DNA from: Blautia argi
GTDB taxonomy: Bacteria > Bacillota > Clostridia > Lachnospirales > Lachnospiraceae
Assembly: GCF_003287895.1 (NCBI RefSeq)
Contig: NZ_CP030280.1
Location: 1,743,501 to 1,807,500, forward strand
Direction: 5' to 3'
Length of the DNA: 64,000 nt
Positions within the stretch are counted from its first letter, which is position 1; every line of letters starts with the position of its first letter. Positions 28,128-37,922 of the stretch are shown piece after piece. Position numbers and translations under genes: made by a program. Below the pieces are notes generated by a model. That model saw only the letters and a program-made list of their open reading frames with translations. It searched no databases and had not been told where the DNA came from.

Positions 28128-28997
28128 ATGTTTGGAGAAAACCATGCACATATTTTTATGAATGCCAGAAACTACCGGGAGGCAGTCAGACAGCAGGAAA
28201 ATGGAGTAGACGAGGAGGTTATTCATCGCCATTTTAAAGCGTATCAGGACAAAGGAATTTCCTTTGTCCGGGACGGAGGCGATTTTCTCCACGTTTCCCA
28301 GAAGGCAAAGGAATTGTCAGGTTCCTATGGAATTGATTACCGAACCCCTGCCTTTGCCATTCATCATAACGGACACTACGGCAAAATCGTAGGAAGGGGC
28401 TTTGATACCTTAAAGGAATATGCAACATTAGTAAGAGAAGTGAAAGCCTGCGGCGGCGATTTCATAAAAATTATGACCACCGGTATCATGGATTTTGATA
28501 CAGACGGTTCTGTAACAGAATCTGCCCTTCCTTTTTCGGAAGTAAAAGAAATGGTACATATTGCTCATGAGGAGGGATTTTCTGTTATGTCCCACACCAA
28601 TGGAGCCAGAGCGGTAGCGGAGGCTGTCCGAGCCGGAGTTGACAGCATTGAGCATGGAAATTATGTAGACGAAGAAGCCTTACAGCTTATGGCAGAATCC
28701 GATGTGGTGTGGGTGCCTACGATTACTGTGGTAAAGAATCTTATAGGCTGCGGCAGATTTTCGGATAAAGTCCTTGAGCATATCAGGGCTGTGGGAAGCC
28801 AAAATATCCGCAGAGGCTTTGAACTTGGGGTACATATGGCTCTTGGAAGCGATGCCGGAGCTTATCGGGTGTATCACGGTCAGGGACTTTTGGACGAATG
28901 GGGCTGTTTCCGGGAAATTCTGGGAGATACCGAAGAGGTAAGACAACATCTTTTCGATGGAGAAGCCAGAATACGCCGAAAATTTCAGAGGCTCTGA
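28128..28997 (+). CDS. Amidohydrolase-superfamily protein
   Basis: The 289-residue protein has the metal ligands of the amidohydrolase superfamily: H6 and H8 (NHAHIF), H156 and H176, and D242 (GSDAGAY). K114 (KIMTTG) may be a bridging lysine. It is short for the superfamily and the substrate is unknown. It follows glpK by 22 bases and may be co-transcribed. Confidence 0.8.
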   Translation: MFGENHAHIFMNARNYREAVRQQENGVDEEVIHRHFKAYQDKGISFVRDGGDFLHVSQKAKELSGSYGIDYRTPAFAIHHNGHYGKIVGRGFDTLKEYATLVREVKACGGDFIKIMTTGIMDFDTDGSVTESALPFSEVKEMVHIAHEEGFSVMSHTNGARAVAEAVRAGVDSIEHGNYVDEEALQLMAESDVVWVPTITVVKNLIGCGRFSDKVLEHIRAVGSQNIRRGFELGVHMALGSDAGAYRVYHGQGLLDEWGCFREILGDTEEVRQHLFDGEARIRRKFQRL

Positions 28998-29050
28998 CTT
29001 TACAACCTCTGGATACAGGGAAATATGGGGTGTTCTATTTTTCTCATACA

Positions 29051-29079
29051 AAAGGGGAACTTTTCCCAGGTTCCCCTTT
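29051..29079 (+). terminator. Hairpin after the amidohydrolase gene
   Basis: AAAGGGGAAC (29051-29060) and GTTCCCCTTT (29070-29079) form a strong stem. The following T-run is short, so termination is likely but not certain. Confidence 0.5.
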
Positions 29080-29242
29080 GATAGCCACACAGAAGACAAA
29101 TAGCTTCCAATCCGCATACGGTATTGCTCCAGCCTCCAACTGAGAAACTGTAAAGGTATATAAATTTTTTCATTTTCCCTCTTGACTTTACACTTACTGT
29201 AGCCTTTATGATACAGAAAACAACAAGGGAGAAGAAAGTACA

Positions 29243-29893
29243 ATGAACATTATTTTAAGACCTTTTCAAAAAGACGACATTCCTGCTTTGGAATCCATTA
29301 TCCGAAAAACCTGGAAATATGATGAGCTTTGCAGTCCTAAAACAGCCGCTCTTCTGGCAAAGGTTTTTCTATCAAGCTGCCTGACCAATTATACTTTTTC
29401 ACAGGTGGCTGTTTTAGGAAACAGACCTGTAGGCATCCTTCTTGGCAATTATAAACCAGAGCATCACTGCCCTTTTATATGTCGTTTTAGACAGGCAACA
29501 GCCCTGATACAGCTTTATCTGCATAAGGAGGGAAGAAAAACCATGAGAATTTTCCAGAGTGTATCCGGTATGGATAAAAAATTACTGGAAGAAACTCATA
29601 AAACATATCCTGCAGAACTGGCGCTTTTTGCAGTGGATCCGGTCTGCAGAGGAAAAGGAGTTGGAAAACAGCTTTTTCAGAAATTCCTCTGTTACATGCA
29701 GAAAAAGAAGGCAGATTCTTTTTATTTGTACACAGATACAAGCTGTAATTACGGCTTTTATGAGCATCAGGGAATGACCAGAAGAGGAGAGCAGAAAAAA
29801 ACCTTTCTCATAGAAGGCCAGAAAGCAGATATGTGCTTTTTCCTGTATGATTTTCAAATGACGGAAGATGCGGTGAAGACTCCGGCAATTTGA
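29243..29893 (+). CDS. GNAT-family N-acetyltransferase
   Basis: The 216-residue protein has the GNAT acetyl-CoA motif VCRGKGVGKQLFQKF around residues 136-150 and the NYGFYEHQGM element late in the protein. The substrate is unknown. GGGAGAAG precedes the ATG at 29243. It stands alone between two amidohydrolase genes. Confidence 0.85.
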   Translation: MNIILRPFQKDDIPALESIIRKTWKYDELCSPKTAALLAKVFLSSCLTNYTFSQVAVLGNRPVGILLGNYKPEHHCPFICRFRQATALIQLYLHKEGRKTMRIFQSVSGMDKKLLEETHKTYPAELALFAVDPVCRGKGVGKQLFQKFLCYMQKKKADSFYLYTDTSCNYGFYEHQGMTRRGEQKKTFLIEGQKADMCFFLYDFQMTEDAVKTPAI

Positions 29894-29919
29894 CATTTCT
29901 TTTAAAATCCGGTTATAAT
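29890..29919 (+). promoter_or_regulatory. Promoter of the guanine deaminase gene
   Basis: TTGACA (29890-29895) and TATAAT (29914-29919) are 18 bases apart. Confidence 0.6.
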
Positions 29920-29950
29920 AACTGCATAAAAACAAGCAGGAGGTAACCTC

Positions 29951-31231
29951 ATGAAGAAAAGAGAGTCCTTTCTTTTAAAGGGACATATTTGTTACAGTAA
30001 TGAACAGGGAAAGCTTCTTGTAAAACCGGACAGCTACGCCGTATGCCGGGAGGGAATCTGCCAGGGTGTTTTTAAAGAAATTCCGGAAGCGTTTGCAGAC
30101 CTTCCCATAAGGGATACCGGAGATTGTCTTGTTATTCCCGGACTTACAGATCTTCACACCCATGCACCTCAGTATCCCTTCCGGGGACTCGGAATGGATT
30201 TGGAATTGCTGGACTGGTTAAATATCCATACATTTCCGGAAGAAGCCAGATATAAAGATGCCGAATATGCCCAAAGAGCCTATGCTATGTATGTGGAGGA
30301 CCTGAAACAAAGCGCTGTAACAAGAGCTGTGATTTTTGCTACGCTGCATGTGGAGGCCACAGAGATTTTGATGGACTTGCTGGAATCGTCCGGTCTGGAA
30401 ACCTATGTGGGAAAGGTGAATATGGACCGAAACGGAGGCACAGAACTTCAGGAGGAGAGTGCTCAGACCTCAGCCAGAGAAACCAGACGCTGGCTGAAGG
30501 AAATTGAGGGCAGCTATATCCACACCAGGCCTATTTTGACACCCCGGTTTATTCCCTCTTGCAGCGACTCGCTGATGAAAGAATTAAAAAAAATCCAGGA
30601 GGAATATCATCTGCCTCTGCAATCCCATTTGTCAGAAAATCCTCAGGAGGTTGCCTGGGTAAAAGAGCTTTGTCCAAATGCCGCTTCCTACAGCGATGCT
30701 TATTTTCAGGCAGGGCTTTTTGGAGGCAGTGAACCTGCAATTATGGCTCATTGCATCTGGGTTGATGATGAGGAAATTGCACTGATGAAGCAGCAGGGGA
30801 TTTATGTGGCACACTGTCCCCAGTCCAATGCCAATCTGGCCTCCGGCATTGCACCTATACGAAAATTTCTGGAAAAAGGAGTTCGCGTAGGGCTTGGAAG
30901 TGATATGGCAGCCGGAAGCACTCCTTCTATTTTACGGGCAATGGCAGATGCAGTGCAGTGTTCCAAGCTTCGCTGGAGATATGTAGATCCAGTGGCAAAG
31001 CCCCTTACTTTTGCGGAAGTCTTTTATATGGGAACTCTGGGCGGCGGTTCTTTCTTTGGAAAAGTCGGAAGCTTTTTACCTGGCTATGCATTTGACGCAC
31101 TGATTTTAGACGACAGCAGTCTTCGGCAGCCCCGGAGGCTAGAGCTACTGGAAAGACTGGAACGCTTTATATACCTGGGAGATGACCGAAATATTGCAGG
31201 CAAATATATAAATGGAGTGCCTGTTTTCTGA
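29951..31231 (+). CDS. guaD: Guanine deaminase-like amidohydrolase
   Basis: The 426-residue protein matches guanine deaminase: PGLTDLHTHAPQYPFRGLGM with metal ligands H69 and H71, the WLNIHTFPEEARY segment, QSHLSE, AHCIWVD, and GLGSDMAAGST. It converts guanine to xanthine with ammonia release. AGGAGGT precedes the ATG and it has its own promoter. Confidence 0.92.
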   Translation: MKKRESFLLKGHICYSNEQGKLLVKPDSYAVCREGICQGVFKEIPEAFADLPIRDTGDCLVIPGLTDLHTHAPQYPFRGLGMDLELLDWLNIHTFPEEARYKDAEYAQRAYAMYVEDLKQSAVTRAVIFATLHVEATEILMDLLESSGLETYVGKVNMDRNGGTELQEESAQTSARETRRWLKEIEGSYIHTRPILTPRFIPSCSDSLMKELKKIQEEYHLPLQSHLSENPQEVAWVKELCPNAASYSDAYFQAGLFGGSEPAIMAHCIWVDDEEIALMKQQGIYVAHCPQSNANLASGIAPIRKFLEKGVRVGLGSDMAAGSTPSILRAMADAVQCSKLRWRYVDPVAKPLTFAEVFYMGTLGGGSFFGKVGSFLPGYAFDALILDDSSLRQPRRLELLERLERFIYLGDDRNIAGKYINGVPVF

Positions 31232-31309
31232 AAAAGCAGGATTAAAAGGCAGTGTGCAAAGGGTGTTGCAAAAAGCACAAAAAATATTATAAAATTTCCC
31301 AAAAAAGTA

Positions 31310-31338
31310 TTGACGATATGGAAAATATTTGCTATACT
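31310..31338 (+). promoter_or_regulatory. tRNA-Leu promoter
   Basis: TTGACG (31310-31315), 17 bases, TATACT (31333-31338), 36 bases before the tRNA. Confidence 0.7.
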
Positions 31339-31374
31339 TTTACTTGTCGTTTGGAAAGACCGTTCGACAGGTAA

Positions 31375-31458
31375 GCGGGAGTGCTGGAATTGGCAGACAG
31401 GCAAGACTAAGGATCTTGTGGGTGTATGCTCGTGTGGGTTCAAGTCCCATCTCCCGCA
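31375..31458 (+). tRNA. tRNA-Leu (anticodon AAG)
   Basis: The acceptor stem GCGGGAG pairs with CTCCCGC, with discriminator A at 31458 and no encoded CCA. The anticodon loop CTAAGGA gives AAG. A class II variable arm follows, then GGTTCAAGTCC in the T arm. The length of 84 bases fits tRNA-Leu. Confidence 0.95.
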
Positions 31459-31535
31459 GTTTTAAATAAAAACAGGAAGTTAAAAAAGGCTAAAATTCCA
31501 GTAAACCTAGGGATTTCAGTCTTTTTATTTGTATT

Positions 31536-31564
31536 GGGACAGAATAACTCTGTCCCTTTTTTGT
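31536..31564 (+). terminator. Terminator after tRNA-Leu
   Basis: GGGACAGA and TCTGTCCC form a perfect stem with a five-base loop, followed by six T. Confidence 0.9.
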
Positions 31565-31751
31565 CACCCTGCTTTATGTGTTTACGGAGAGTAAAAACAG
31601 CCTTTGCATAAAAATTCTGAAAAAAGTAATATCTATCTAAAAAAACTATAAAATGATAGAAACTCAAGGATAGTTGTAGTAAAATTATATGTATCTAAAT
31701 ATGAGATTGGGGAGAAGCTTATCAAAAACGCAGCAGGAAAGGAGAACGAGC

Positions 31752-33419
31752 ATGAGTGAAAAAATGGTAAGTGTAAGGATACTTGGAAAAACAAAGACCT
31801 ATCCTTATGGAACGCCTTATGCACAGATTGTAAAAGAATATGAAGGAATCACCCGATATCCCATTGTGCTGGTTATGAAGGATAGCAAATTATGCGAACT
31901 GCATAAAAAGCTGAAGAAAGACGGTGTACTGGAATTTGTCACCACTGGGGACGAAATTGGTCACAGTACCTATAAAAGAAGCACTTCCTTTCTTTTGTTG
32001 AAGGCTGTTTATCATGTAGCCGGACATGAAAATATCCGTAAGGTTACTCTGCATTTTTCTGTAAGTTCGGGCTACTATTACACCATTGACGGAAATGTGG
32101 AAATTACGGAAGAATTTTTAGCTCAGGTAAAGACATATATGCTGGAATTGGTAGAGCAGAGGCTACCTATCTTAAAGCGCAGTGTCAGCACCAACGAGGC
32201 CATTGAAATCTTTCATAAACATGGCATGTACGACAAGGAAAAGCTGTTCCGTTTCCGCCGGGTATCTAGAGTGAATCTCTACAGTCTGGGGGATTTTGAG
32301 GATTATTTTTATGGATTTATGGTCAATCACACTGGTTACCTGAAGCATTTTGAGCTTTATCCCTATCAGGGTGGACTGGTGCTTCAACTTCCCAAAAGAG
32401 AAAATCCGGAGGTTGTACCGGACTTTATTCCCAGCCCTAAGATTTTCCAGGTACAGAGAGAATCCGAAAAATGGGGAGAAATGGTACAGTCTGACACTGT
32501 AGGAGAATTGAATCAACAGATTACCAGAGAAGGAGCCAACCAACTGATTCTCATTGCAGAGGCTCTTCAGGAATCAAAAATCTCTCAGATTGCAGAGCAG
32601 ATTATAATATCCGGAAATAAAAAATTTATCATGATAGCTGGTCCTTCTTCATCAGGAAAAACCACTTTTTCCCACAGACTGTCCATACAACTGGCAGCCC
32701 ACGGCTTAAAGCCTCACCCTATTGGTGTGGACAATTATTTTGTCAACAGAGAAGATACACCTTTGGACAATAATGGCAATTATAATTTCGAGTGTCTGGA
32801 AGCCATTGATGTAGAAAAATTTAATGAGGATATGCTGCAGCTTTTAAAAGGAGAGCGAGTAGAACTTCCCCAGTTTAACTTCAAAACCGGACAGCGGGAA
32901 TATCGCGGAGATTATCTGCAGCTTGGTAAGGAGGACGTGCTGGTTATTGAAGGAATTCACTGTTTAAATGACAAATTGAGTCATTTCCTCCCTGTGGAGA
33001 ATAAATTTAAAATCTATATCAGTGCTCTGACCCAGCTCAATGTAGATGAGCATAATCGGATTCCCACCACAGACGGACGGCTTATCCGCCGTATTGTAAG
33101 GGACGCCAGAACCAGGGGTGCCTCTGCCAAAACCACCATTGCCATGTGGAATTCTGTACGCAGGGGAGAGGAAGAAAATATCTTCCCTTATCAGGAGTCC
33201 GCAGACGTGATGTTTAATTCAGCCCTTATCTATGAACTGGCTGTTTTAAAGCTGTATGCAGAACCTCTGCTGTTTTCCATTGGACCGGGAGAGCCGGAAT
33301 ACAATGAGGCAAAACGCCTCTTAAAGTTTTTAGACTATTTTGTTGGGATTCCGGGAGAAGCCATTCCATACAATTCTATTTTAAGAGAATTTGTAGGAGG
33401 CGGCTGTTTTGATGTGTAA
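31752..33419 (+). CDS. Nucleoside kinase (uridine kinase-like, with N-terminal TGS/ThrRS-like region)
   Basis: The 555-residue protein has an N-terminal part with threonyl-tRNA synthetase-like second-additional-domain features (residues about 1-200), then a uridine kinase/PRK domain with Walker A GPSSSGKTT at residues 297-305 and DNYFVNREDTP after it. This architecture is the nucleoside kinase family common in Clostridia. The ATG at 31752 follows AAAGGAG. An in-frame ATG at 31689 is less likely. Confidence 0.88.
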   Translation: MSEKMVSVRILGKTKTYPYGTPYAQIVKEYEGITRYPIVLVMKDSKLCELHKKLKKDGVLEFVTTGDEIGHSTYKRSTSFLLLKAVYHVAGHENIRKVTLHFSVSSGYYYTIDGNVEITEEFLAQVKTYMLELVEQRLPILKRSVSTNEAIEIFHKHGMYDKEKLFRFRRVSRVNLYSLGDFEDYFYGFMVNHTGYLKHFELYPYQGGLVLQLPKRENPEVVPDFIPSPKIFQVQRESEKWGEMVQSDTVGELNQQITREGANQLILIAEALQESKISQIAEQIIISGNKKFIMIAGPSSSGKTTFSHRLSIQLAAHGLKPHPIGVDNYFVNREDTPLDNNGNYNFECLEAIDVEKFNEDMLQLLKGERVELPQFNFKTGQREYRGDYLQLGKEDVLVIEGIHCLNDKLSHFLPVENKFKIYISALTQLNVDEHNRIPTTDGRLIRRIVRDARTRGASAKTTIAMWNSVRRGEEENIFPYQESADVMFNSALIYELAVLKLYAEPLLFSIGPGEPEYNEAKRLLKFLDYFVGIPGEAIPYNSILREFVGGGCFDV

Positions 33420-33450
33420 AATTCCCAAAAAGCATGTGACAGAAAAAGAT

Positions 33451-33479
33451 TTGCATTTTCGATTTTTCTGTGATAGAAT
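33451..33479 (+). promoter_or_regulatory. rnpB promoter
   Basis: TTGCAT (33451-33456), 17 bases, TAGAAT (33474-33479), about 12 bases before the RNA start. Confidence 0.65.
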
Positions 33480-33490
33480 AGCCAGAGTGT

Positions 33491-33839
33491 AATAAGTAGG
33501 ATAAATAATCGCGGCTGACAGAACCGAAAGGGGTCAGGTGAGGAAAGTCCGGGCTTTGCAGGGCAGAATGCCAGATAACGTCTGGTGGAGGTGACTCCAA
33601 GGATAGTGCAACAGAAATATACCGCCGGTTTTTCCGGTAAGGGTGGAAGGGCAGTGTAAAAGACTACCGCCTTTCTGGTAACAGAAAGGGCATATGTAAA
33701 CCCCATTCAAAGCAAGACCGAATAGAAAACATTGTGGCTGCCCGTCACGTTTTCAGGTGGGTCGCTTGAACCTGCTGGCGACAGCAGGTCTGGATAGATG
33801 ATTATTCACGACATAACCCGGCTTATCGTCCTGCTTATT
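33491..33839 (+). ncRNA. rnpB: RNase P RNA
   Basis: Conserved class elements appear in order: GAGGAAAGTCCGGGC near 33540, GCAACAGAAA near 33607, AAACCCCATTCAAAGCAAGACC near 33698 (shown in part), and the terminal ACATAACCCGGCTTATCG. The ends pair: AATAAGTAGGA at the start with TCCTGCTTATT at the end. This is the catalytic RNA that matures tRNA 5' ends. Confidence 0.96.
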
Positions 33840-33881
33840 CACTGTAGAAACACAGTAAAAACCATTGACCGATAAATAAAT

Positions 33882-33932
33882 GGAAAAGGTGCGAAGAAAT
33901 GTAGAAATACTCCGTTTCTTCGCACCTTTTTT
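33882..33932. terminator. Bidirectional terminator after rnpB
   Basis: AAAAGGTGCGAAGAAA and TTTCTTCGCACCTTTT form a perfect 16-bp stem, with T-runs on both strands. It separates rnpB from the convergent DUF815 gene. Confidence 0.92.
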
Positions 33933-33946
33933 GCTACCGCATTATT

Positions 33947-35251
33947 TTATTCCTGTTGCCCCAGAAGATAATCAATAAACTGCTGCGCCGTTCTGCCGGA
34001 AAGTCCGCCATGCTGCAACTCCCAGGCATTTGCCTTCAAAAGCAGTTCCTGTTCGTCCATGTTAATGTGATGTCGTCTGGCAAGGGTCAGGACAATCTGC
34101 TGAAATTCTTTTTTCTCAGGAGAACCGAAATAAATAGTGACACCAAACCGGGAAACCAGAGAAAGTTTTTCCTGTACGGTATCATTGGTGTGTAAATCGT
34201 CATTTCTATCCTCTTTGTCGCTGAAACGCTCCCGCACCAGATGTCTGCGGTTGGATGTAGCGTAAATCAGAATATTGTCCGGCTTCCGTTCCAGACCGCC
34301 CTCAATCACTGCCTTTAAATACTTATACTCGATCTCAAAATCTTCAAAGGATAAATCGTCCATGTAGATAATAAATTTATACTGTCTGTTTTTAATCTGA
34401 GCAATCACATCGTTCAAATCCTGGAACTGATGCTTATAGACCTCAATAATCCGAAGCCCCCTGTCATAATACTGATTCAAAATTGCCTTGATGCTGGAGG
34501 ATTTTCCGGTTCCCGCATCACCAAAAAGCAGACAGTTATTGGCAGGCTTATTGTTTAAAAAGGCTTCTGTGTTGTCAATCAATTTCTTTTTGGCAATTTC
34601 ATAGCCCACCAAATCGTCCAGATGTACATGGGCAATTCTGGTAATGGGAACAATTTCTACTTTTCCGTCAGTACCTTTATGCTCCAGACGAAAGGCTTTG
34701 TGAAGCCCCAGTTTTCCCACGCCGAAATCACGGTAAAAATCTGTCATGTATCCCATAAATTTTTCCGGTGTTTCTGCCTGCTCAAGCAATGTGCTTAAAG
34801 TACACAGCCTGTTTTTAATTCTCTCGTTAAACTGCTTTCCACTGCCCGGGGCATTTTCATAATGACTGATGAGATGACAGCAGGAAGCCGCACCGTAGAA
34901 TTTCTCAAAAGCAGAGAAGTCCAGGTGAAACAGGTCTTTGAAAATCGTAAAATCATGAAGGGCAAGCTGATTTAAAGAACCTGGCTTTGGTCCTGTAATT
35001 TCACAGGAAGTGCTGAAAGCATTTTCATGGTTTACCAGCAGATAGGTCAGATAATTATTCCAGAGATTTCCGCAGAACCCATAGGTATCTGCCATTTCCA
35101 CCAGACGACTCATACAACTGTAAAAAAGAGGCGCTGATTTTTCAGGTGCGTCCGGCTCCTGACAGCAAAGGGACAGGGCAGCAATCATATCTTTTAAGAT
35201 ATCCCCCTGTGTAAAGTCCCGATACAGAATACATTCTTCTACATGAAACAT
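33947..35251 (-). CDS. DUF815-family AAA ATPase
   Basis: The 434-residue protein has Walker A GDAGTGKS at residues 244-251 and Walker B FIIYMDDLSF, with a sensor region in IYATSNRRHL. These place it in DUF815, a P-loop ATPase family of unknown function found across bacteria. The N-terminal 200 residues are helical and less conserved. It sits 13 bases downstream of pheA on the same strand, so the two may share a transcript. Confidence 0.88.
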   Translation of the reverse strand: MFHVEECILYRDFTQGDILKDMIAALSLCCQEPDAPEKSAPLFYSCMSRLVEMADTYGFCGNLWNNYLTYLLVNHENAFSTSCEITGPKPGSLNQLALHDFTIFKDLFHLDFSAFEKFYGAASCCHLISHYENAPGSGKQFNERIKNRLCTLSTLLEQAETPEKFMGYMTDFYRDFGVGKLGLHKAFRLEHKGTDGKVEIVPITRIAHVHLDDLVGYEIAKKKLIDNTEAFLNNKPANNCLLFGDAGTGKSSSIKAILNQYYDRGLRIIEVYKHQFQDLNDVIAQIKNRQYKFIIYMDDLSFEDFEIEYKYLKAVIEGGLERKPDNILIYATSNRRHLVRERFSDKEDRNDDLHTNDTVQEKLSLVSRFGVTIYFGSPEKKEFQQIVLTLARRHHINMDEQELLLKANAWELQHGGLSGRTAQQFIDYLLGQQE

Positions 35252-35264
35252 TTCTCATTCCTCC

Positions 35265-36395
35265 TTAGTAATTTCCGTGTACCCGCAGATTCTGTGCTTC
35301 TGCCTTTAAGCCCCGCAGAGCATTCTGTACTGCGCTGTCGCTTAAATTGCCCTCAAAATCCACAAAAAACCGGTATTCCCAATTTCTCTCTGCAATGGGG
35401 CGAGATTCAATCTTTGTCATATTCAGTCCATTGTAGATGAAATGGGAAAGACTGCTGTAAAGACTTCCGCTTTCATGAGGAAGCTCATAGCTGACACTGA
35501 TTTTCTTTGCGTCCTTGCAGTAAATTTTTTCCTTTGTTACAATAATAAAACGAGTGGAATTGTCCGGATTGGTGTAAATATGCTCTGCCAGAGGAATCAG
35601 ACCGAAATATTCTGCTGCATAGGGGCTTGCAATGGCGGCCTGTGTCTTATCCTGCTCCTCGGAAACCTTTTTGGCAGCAGCCGCCGTATTGCCAAATTCA
35701 TGACACTGCCACTCCTTGTGAGAATCCAGAAATTCCCGGCATTGCATCAGCGCCTGAGGGTGAGAGTAAACTCTTTTTATGTCTTCAAGCTCTGTACCCG
35801 AAATGCCCAGAAGCATATGACGGCATTGAATAATCTGCTCCCCTGCAATCACATGATTATATTCTGTGAGCAAATCATAATTATCCTGCACGATCCCGGC
35901 CGTAGAATTTTCAATGGGAAGCACGGCATACATGGCATTGCCTTTTTTGATTTCCTCCATGGCATCCTTCCAGGTGTCCACATGATAGCTGAAAATTTCT
36001 TCTCCGAAAAAGGCCCTCATGGCAGCATGACTGTATGCTCCCTCCACGCCCTGAAAAACCACAGTTACGTCTTTTTTCCGAAGGGCGTCAACCATCTGAA
36101 ATTCCCCTGTATCTGCCTGTTCATGTTCCTGTAAAAGCTGATACTGACGCTTCCGGCTGATAGACATGATGTGCTGATACAGCTCCTGTATCCCGCAGCA
36201 GTTAAAGGCACTGTGGGTCTTATTCCCCAGTGCTTCCAGCTTTTCTTCCTCTCTGTTGCGATCAAAAACAGGTTTGTTGTTCTCTATTTTAAATTTTGCC
36301 ACATGCTCGGCAATGGACATACGTTTTTCAAATAGCTTTACAATCTGGTCGTCAATGACATCTATTTCTTTTCGCATTTCCTGTAAATCCAGCAT
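35265..36395 (-). CDS. pheA: Bifunctional chorismate mutase / prephenate dehydratase
   Basis: About 376 residues. Chorismate mutase is at the N-terminus (residues 1-85, MRKEIDVIDDQIVKLFEKRM), then prephenate dehydratase (about 107-285, VFQGVEGAYSHAA and IENSTAGIV, then NSTRFIIV), and an ACT domain for phenylalanine feedback (ESRP region near 335). The start at 36395 has AAGGAGG; a reading from 36632 is rejected. It commits chorismate to phenylalanine. Confidence 0.95.
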   Translation of the reverse strand: MLDLQEMRKEIDVIDDQIVKLFEKRMSIAEHVAKFKIENNKPVFDRNREEEKLEALGNKTHSAFNCCGIQELYQHIMSISRKRQYQLLQEHEQADTGEFQMVDALRKKDVTVVFQGVEGAYSHAAMRAFFGEEIFSYHVDTWKDAMEEIKKGNAMYAVLPIENSTAGIVQDNYDLLTEYNHVIAGEQIIQCRHMLLGISGTELEDIKRVYSHPQALMQCREFLDSHKEWQCHEFGNTAAAAKKVSEEQDKTQAAIASPYAAEYFGLIPLAEHIYTNPDNSTRFIIVTKEKIYCKDAKKISVSYELPHESGSLYSSLSHFIYNGLNMTKIESRPIAERNWEYRFFVDFEGNLSDSAVQNALRGLKAEAQNLRVHGNY

Positions 36396-36429
36396 TTGAA
36401 ACCTCCTTGTGTTGATAAATGTAATCCTT

Positions 36430-36458
36430 ATGATACACCGACACTTTACTGTGTGCAA
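36430..36458 (-). promoter_or_regulatory. pheA promoter
   Basis: On the minus strand TTGCAC and TATCAT are 17 bases apart, about 35 bases upstream of the pheA ATG. Confidence 0.5.
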
Positions 36459-36527
36459 GTGTTTTGTATAAAATCCCTGGAAAAATTCCATAATAAATAT
36501 AAGGAAAAAGAAACAGGAGCGGTCTTT

Positions 36528-36914
36528 ATGAAAAATGATTTTATCAAATGCGGAGCGCTGGGGTGGTGTATGGAGATTTTCTGGACCGGACTTCATGCCC
36601 TTGGAAACCGGGAATGGAAGATGACCGGACATTCCTCTCTTCTCATGTTTCCCATTTACGGCATGGCAGCCTGTATCGGCCCTGTATCCCGTCGTTTAAA
36701 AAAAGTTCCCCCCCTGATTCGCGGCAGTCTTTACATGCTGGGAATTTTTGCTGCTGAGCTTGGCACAGGTATGTTTTTAAAACATTTTCACATGTGTCCC
36801 TGGGATTACAGCAACACCCCTTACCACTACAAAGGGGTCATTCGCCTGGACTATGCGCCCGTATGGTTTTTTACCGGACTTTTCTATGAAAAAATCTTAT
36901 CTTTAAAGGAGTGA
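36528..36914 (+). CDS. Putative ABC-transporter type IV membrane protein (CmpB-like)
   Basis: The 128-residue protein has three to four membrane segments and the motifs GWCMEIFWTGLHAL, PIYGMAA and CPWDYSNTPYHYKGVIRLDYAPVWF (given in part), which match the putative type IV ABC permease family (PF06541 type). Function is unknown. The start at 36528 follows CAGGAGC. Confidence 0.75.
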   Translation: MKNDFIKCGALGWCMEIFWTGLHALGNREWKMTGHSSLLMFPIYGMAACIGPVSRRLKKVPPLIRGSLYMLGIFAAELGTGMFLKHFHMCPWDYSNTPYHYKGVIRLDYAPVWFFTGLFYEKILSLKE

Positions 36915-36920
36915 AACTGC

Positions 36921-36949
36921 TTGAAATACGGAAAAAAGTGGTATATGAT
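36921..36949 (+). promoter_or_regulatory. pyrBI promoter
   Basis: TTGAAA (36921-36926), 17 bases, TATGAT (36944-36949). The short leader of about 40 bases leaves no room for a PyrR-type attenuator. Confidence 0.6.
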
Positions 36950-36995
36950 GTTACAAGGGTTCAAAAAATCCTGAGATACACATAGGAGGTCATCT

Positions 36996-37922
36996 ATGAG
37001 ACATTTAATGAGTCCACTGGATTTATCCGTAGAGGAACTGGCAAAGGTATTGGATCTTGCCAATGATATTGAAAAAAATCCGGAAAAATATGCCCACAAA
37101 TGCGATGGGAAAATTTTAGCAACTTTGTTTTATGAACCGAGTACAAGAACTCGTTTAAGCTTTGAATCTGCCATGATGCGTCTGGGCGGAAAGGTTCTGG
37201 GATTCTCCAGCGCCAACTCCAGTTCAGCAGCAAAAGGAGAGAGCGTTGCGGATACAGTTCGGACGGTATCCTGTTATGCAGATATCTGCGCTATGCGCCA
37301 CCCAAAGGAAGGTGCGCCTTTGGTTGCGTCCATGGCTTCCCAGATTCCTGTGATTAATGCAGGGGACGGCGGACATCAGCACCCGACCCAGACTCTTACC
37401 GACTTACTTACCATTCGTTCCTTAAAAGGAAGACTGGACAACATTACCATTGGCCTGTGCGGCGACTTAAAATTCGGAAGAACCGTGCATTCTCTTATTG
37501 AAGCTCTGGTGCGCTATGAGGGTGTGAAGTTTGTGCTGATTTCCCCGGAAGAGCTTCGGATCCCTGACTATATCAGAGAAGATGTATTAAGAGCCAGCGG
37601 TCATGAATTTGTAGAAGTGGAACGCCTGGAGGACGCCATGCCTTCTCTGGATCTTCTTTACATGACCCGTGTACAGAAAGAGCGCTTCTTTAATGAAGAG
37701 GATTATGTACGCATGAAGGATTTCTATATTTTAGATAAGGCAAAAATGGCTCTGGCAGGGCCAGATATGCTGGTACTGCACCCTCTGCCCCGTGTGAATG
37801 AAATTTCCGTAGAGGTTGACGCAGATCCGAGAGCTGCTTATTTTAAACAGGTACAGTACGGCGTATATGTCCGTATGGCATTGATTTTAAGTTTGTTGGG
37901 AATGGGGGTAGATTTATGTTAA
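36996..37922 (+). CDS. pyrB: Aspartate carbamoyltransferase catalytic subunit
   Basis: The 308-residue protein has the carbamoyl phosphate motif [20 protein letters not shown], and [10 protein letters not shown]. It condenses carbamoyl phosphate with aspartate in pyrimidine synthesis. AGGAGG precedes the ATG. It overlaps pyrI by 7 bases, giving the regulated PyrBI holoenzyme. Confidence 0.97.
   Translation: MRHLMSPLDLSVEELAKVLDLANDIEKNPEKYAHKCDGKILATLFYEPSTRTRLSFESAMMRLGGKVLGFSSANSSSAAKGESVADTVRTVSCYADICAMRHPKEGAPLVASMASQIPVINAGDGGHQHPTQTLTDLLTIRSLKGRLDNITIGLCGDLKFGRTVHSLIEALVRYEGVKFVLISPEELRIPDYIREDVLRASGHEFVEVERLEDAMPSLDLLYMTRVQKERFFNEEDYVRMKDFYILDKAKMALAGPDMLVLHPLPRVNEISVEVDADPRAAYFKQVQYGVYVRMALILSLLGMGVDLC

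Noticed and set aside
33420..33946. CRISPR or tandem repeat signal in the gap after the nucleoside kinase
   Set aside because: The region is explained by the rnpB gene and its terminator; no regularly spaced repeats exist here or elsewhere in the window.
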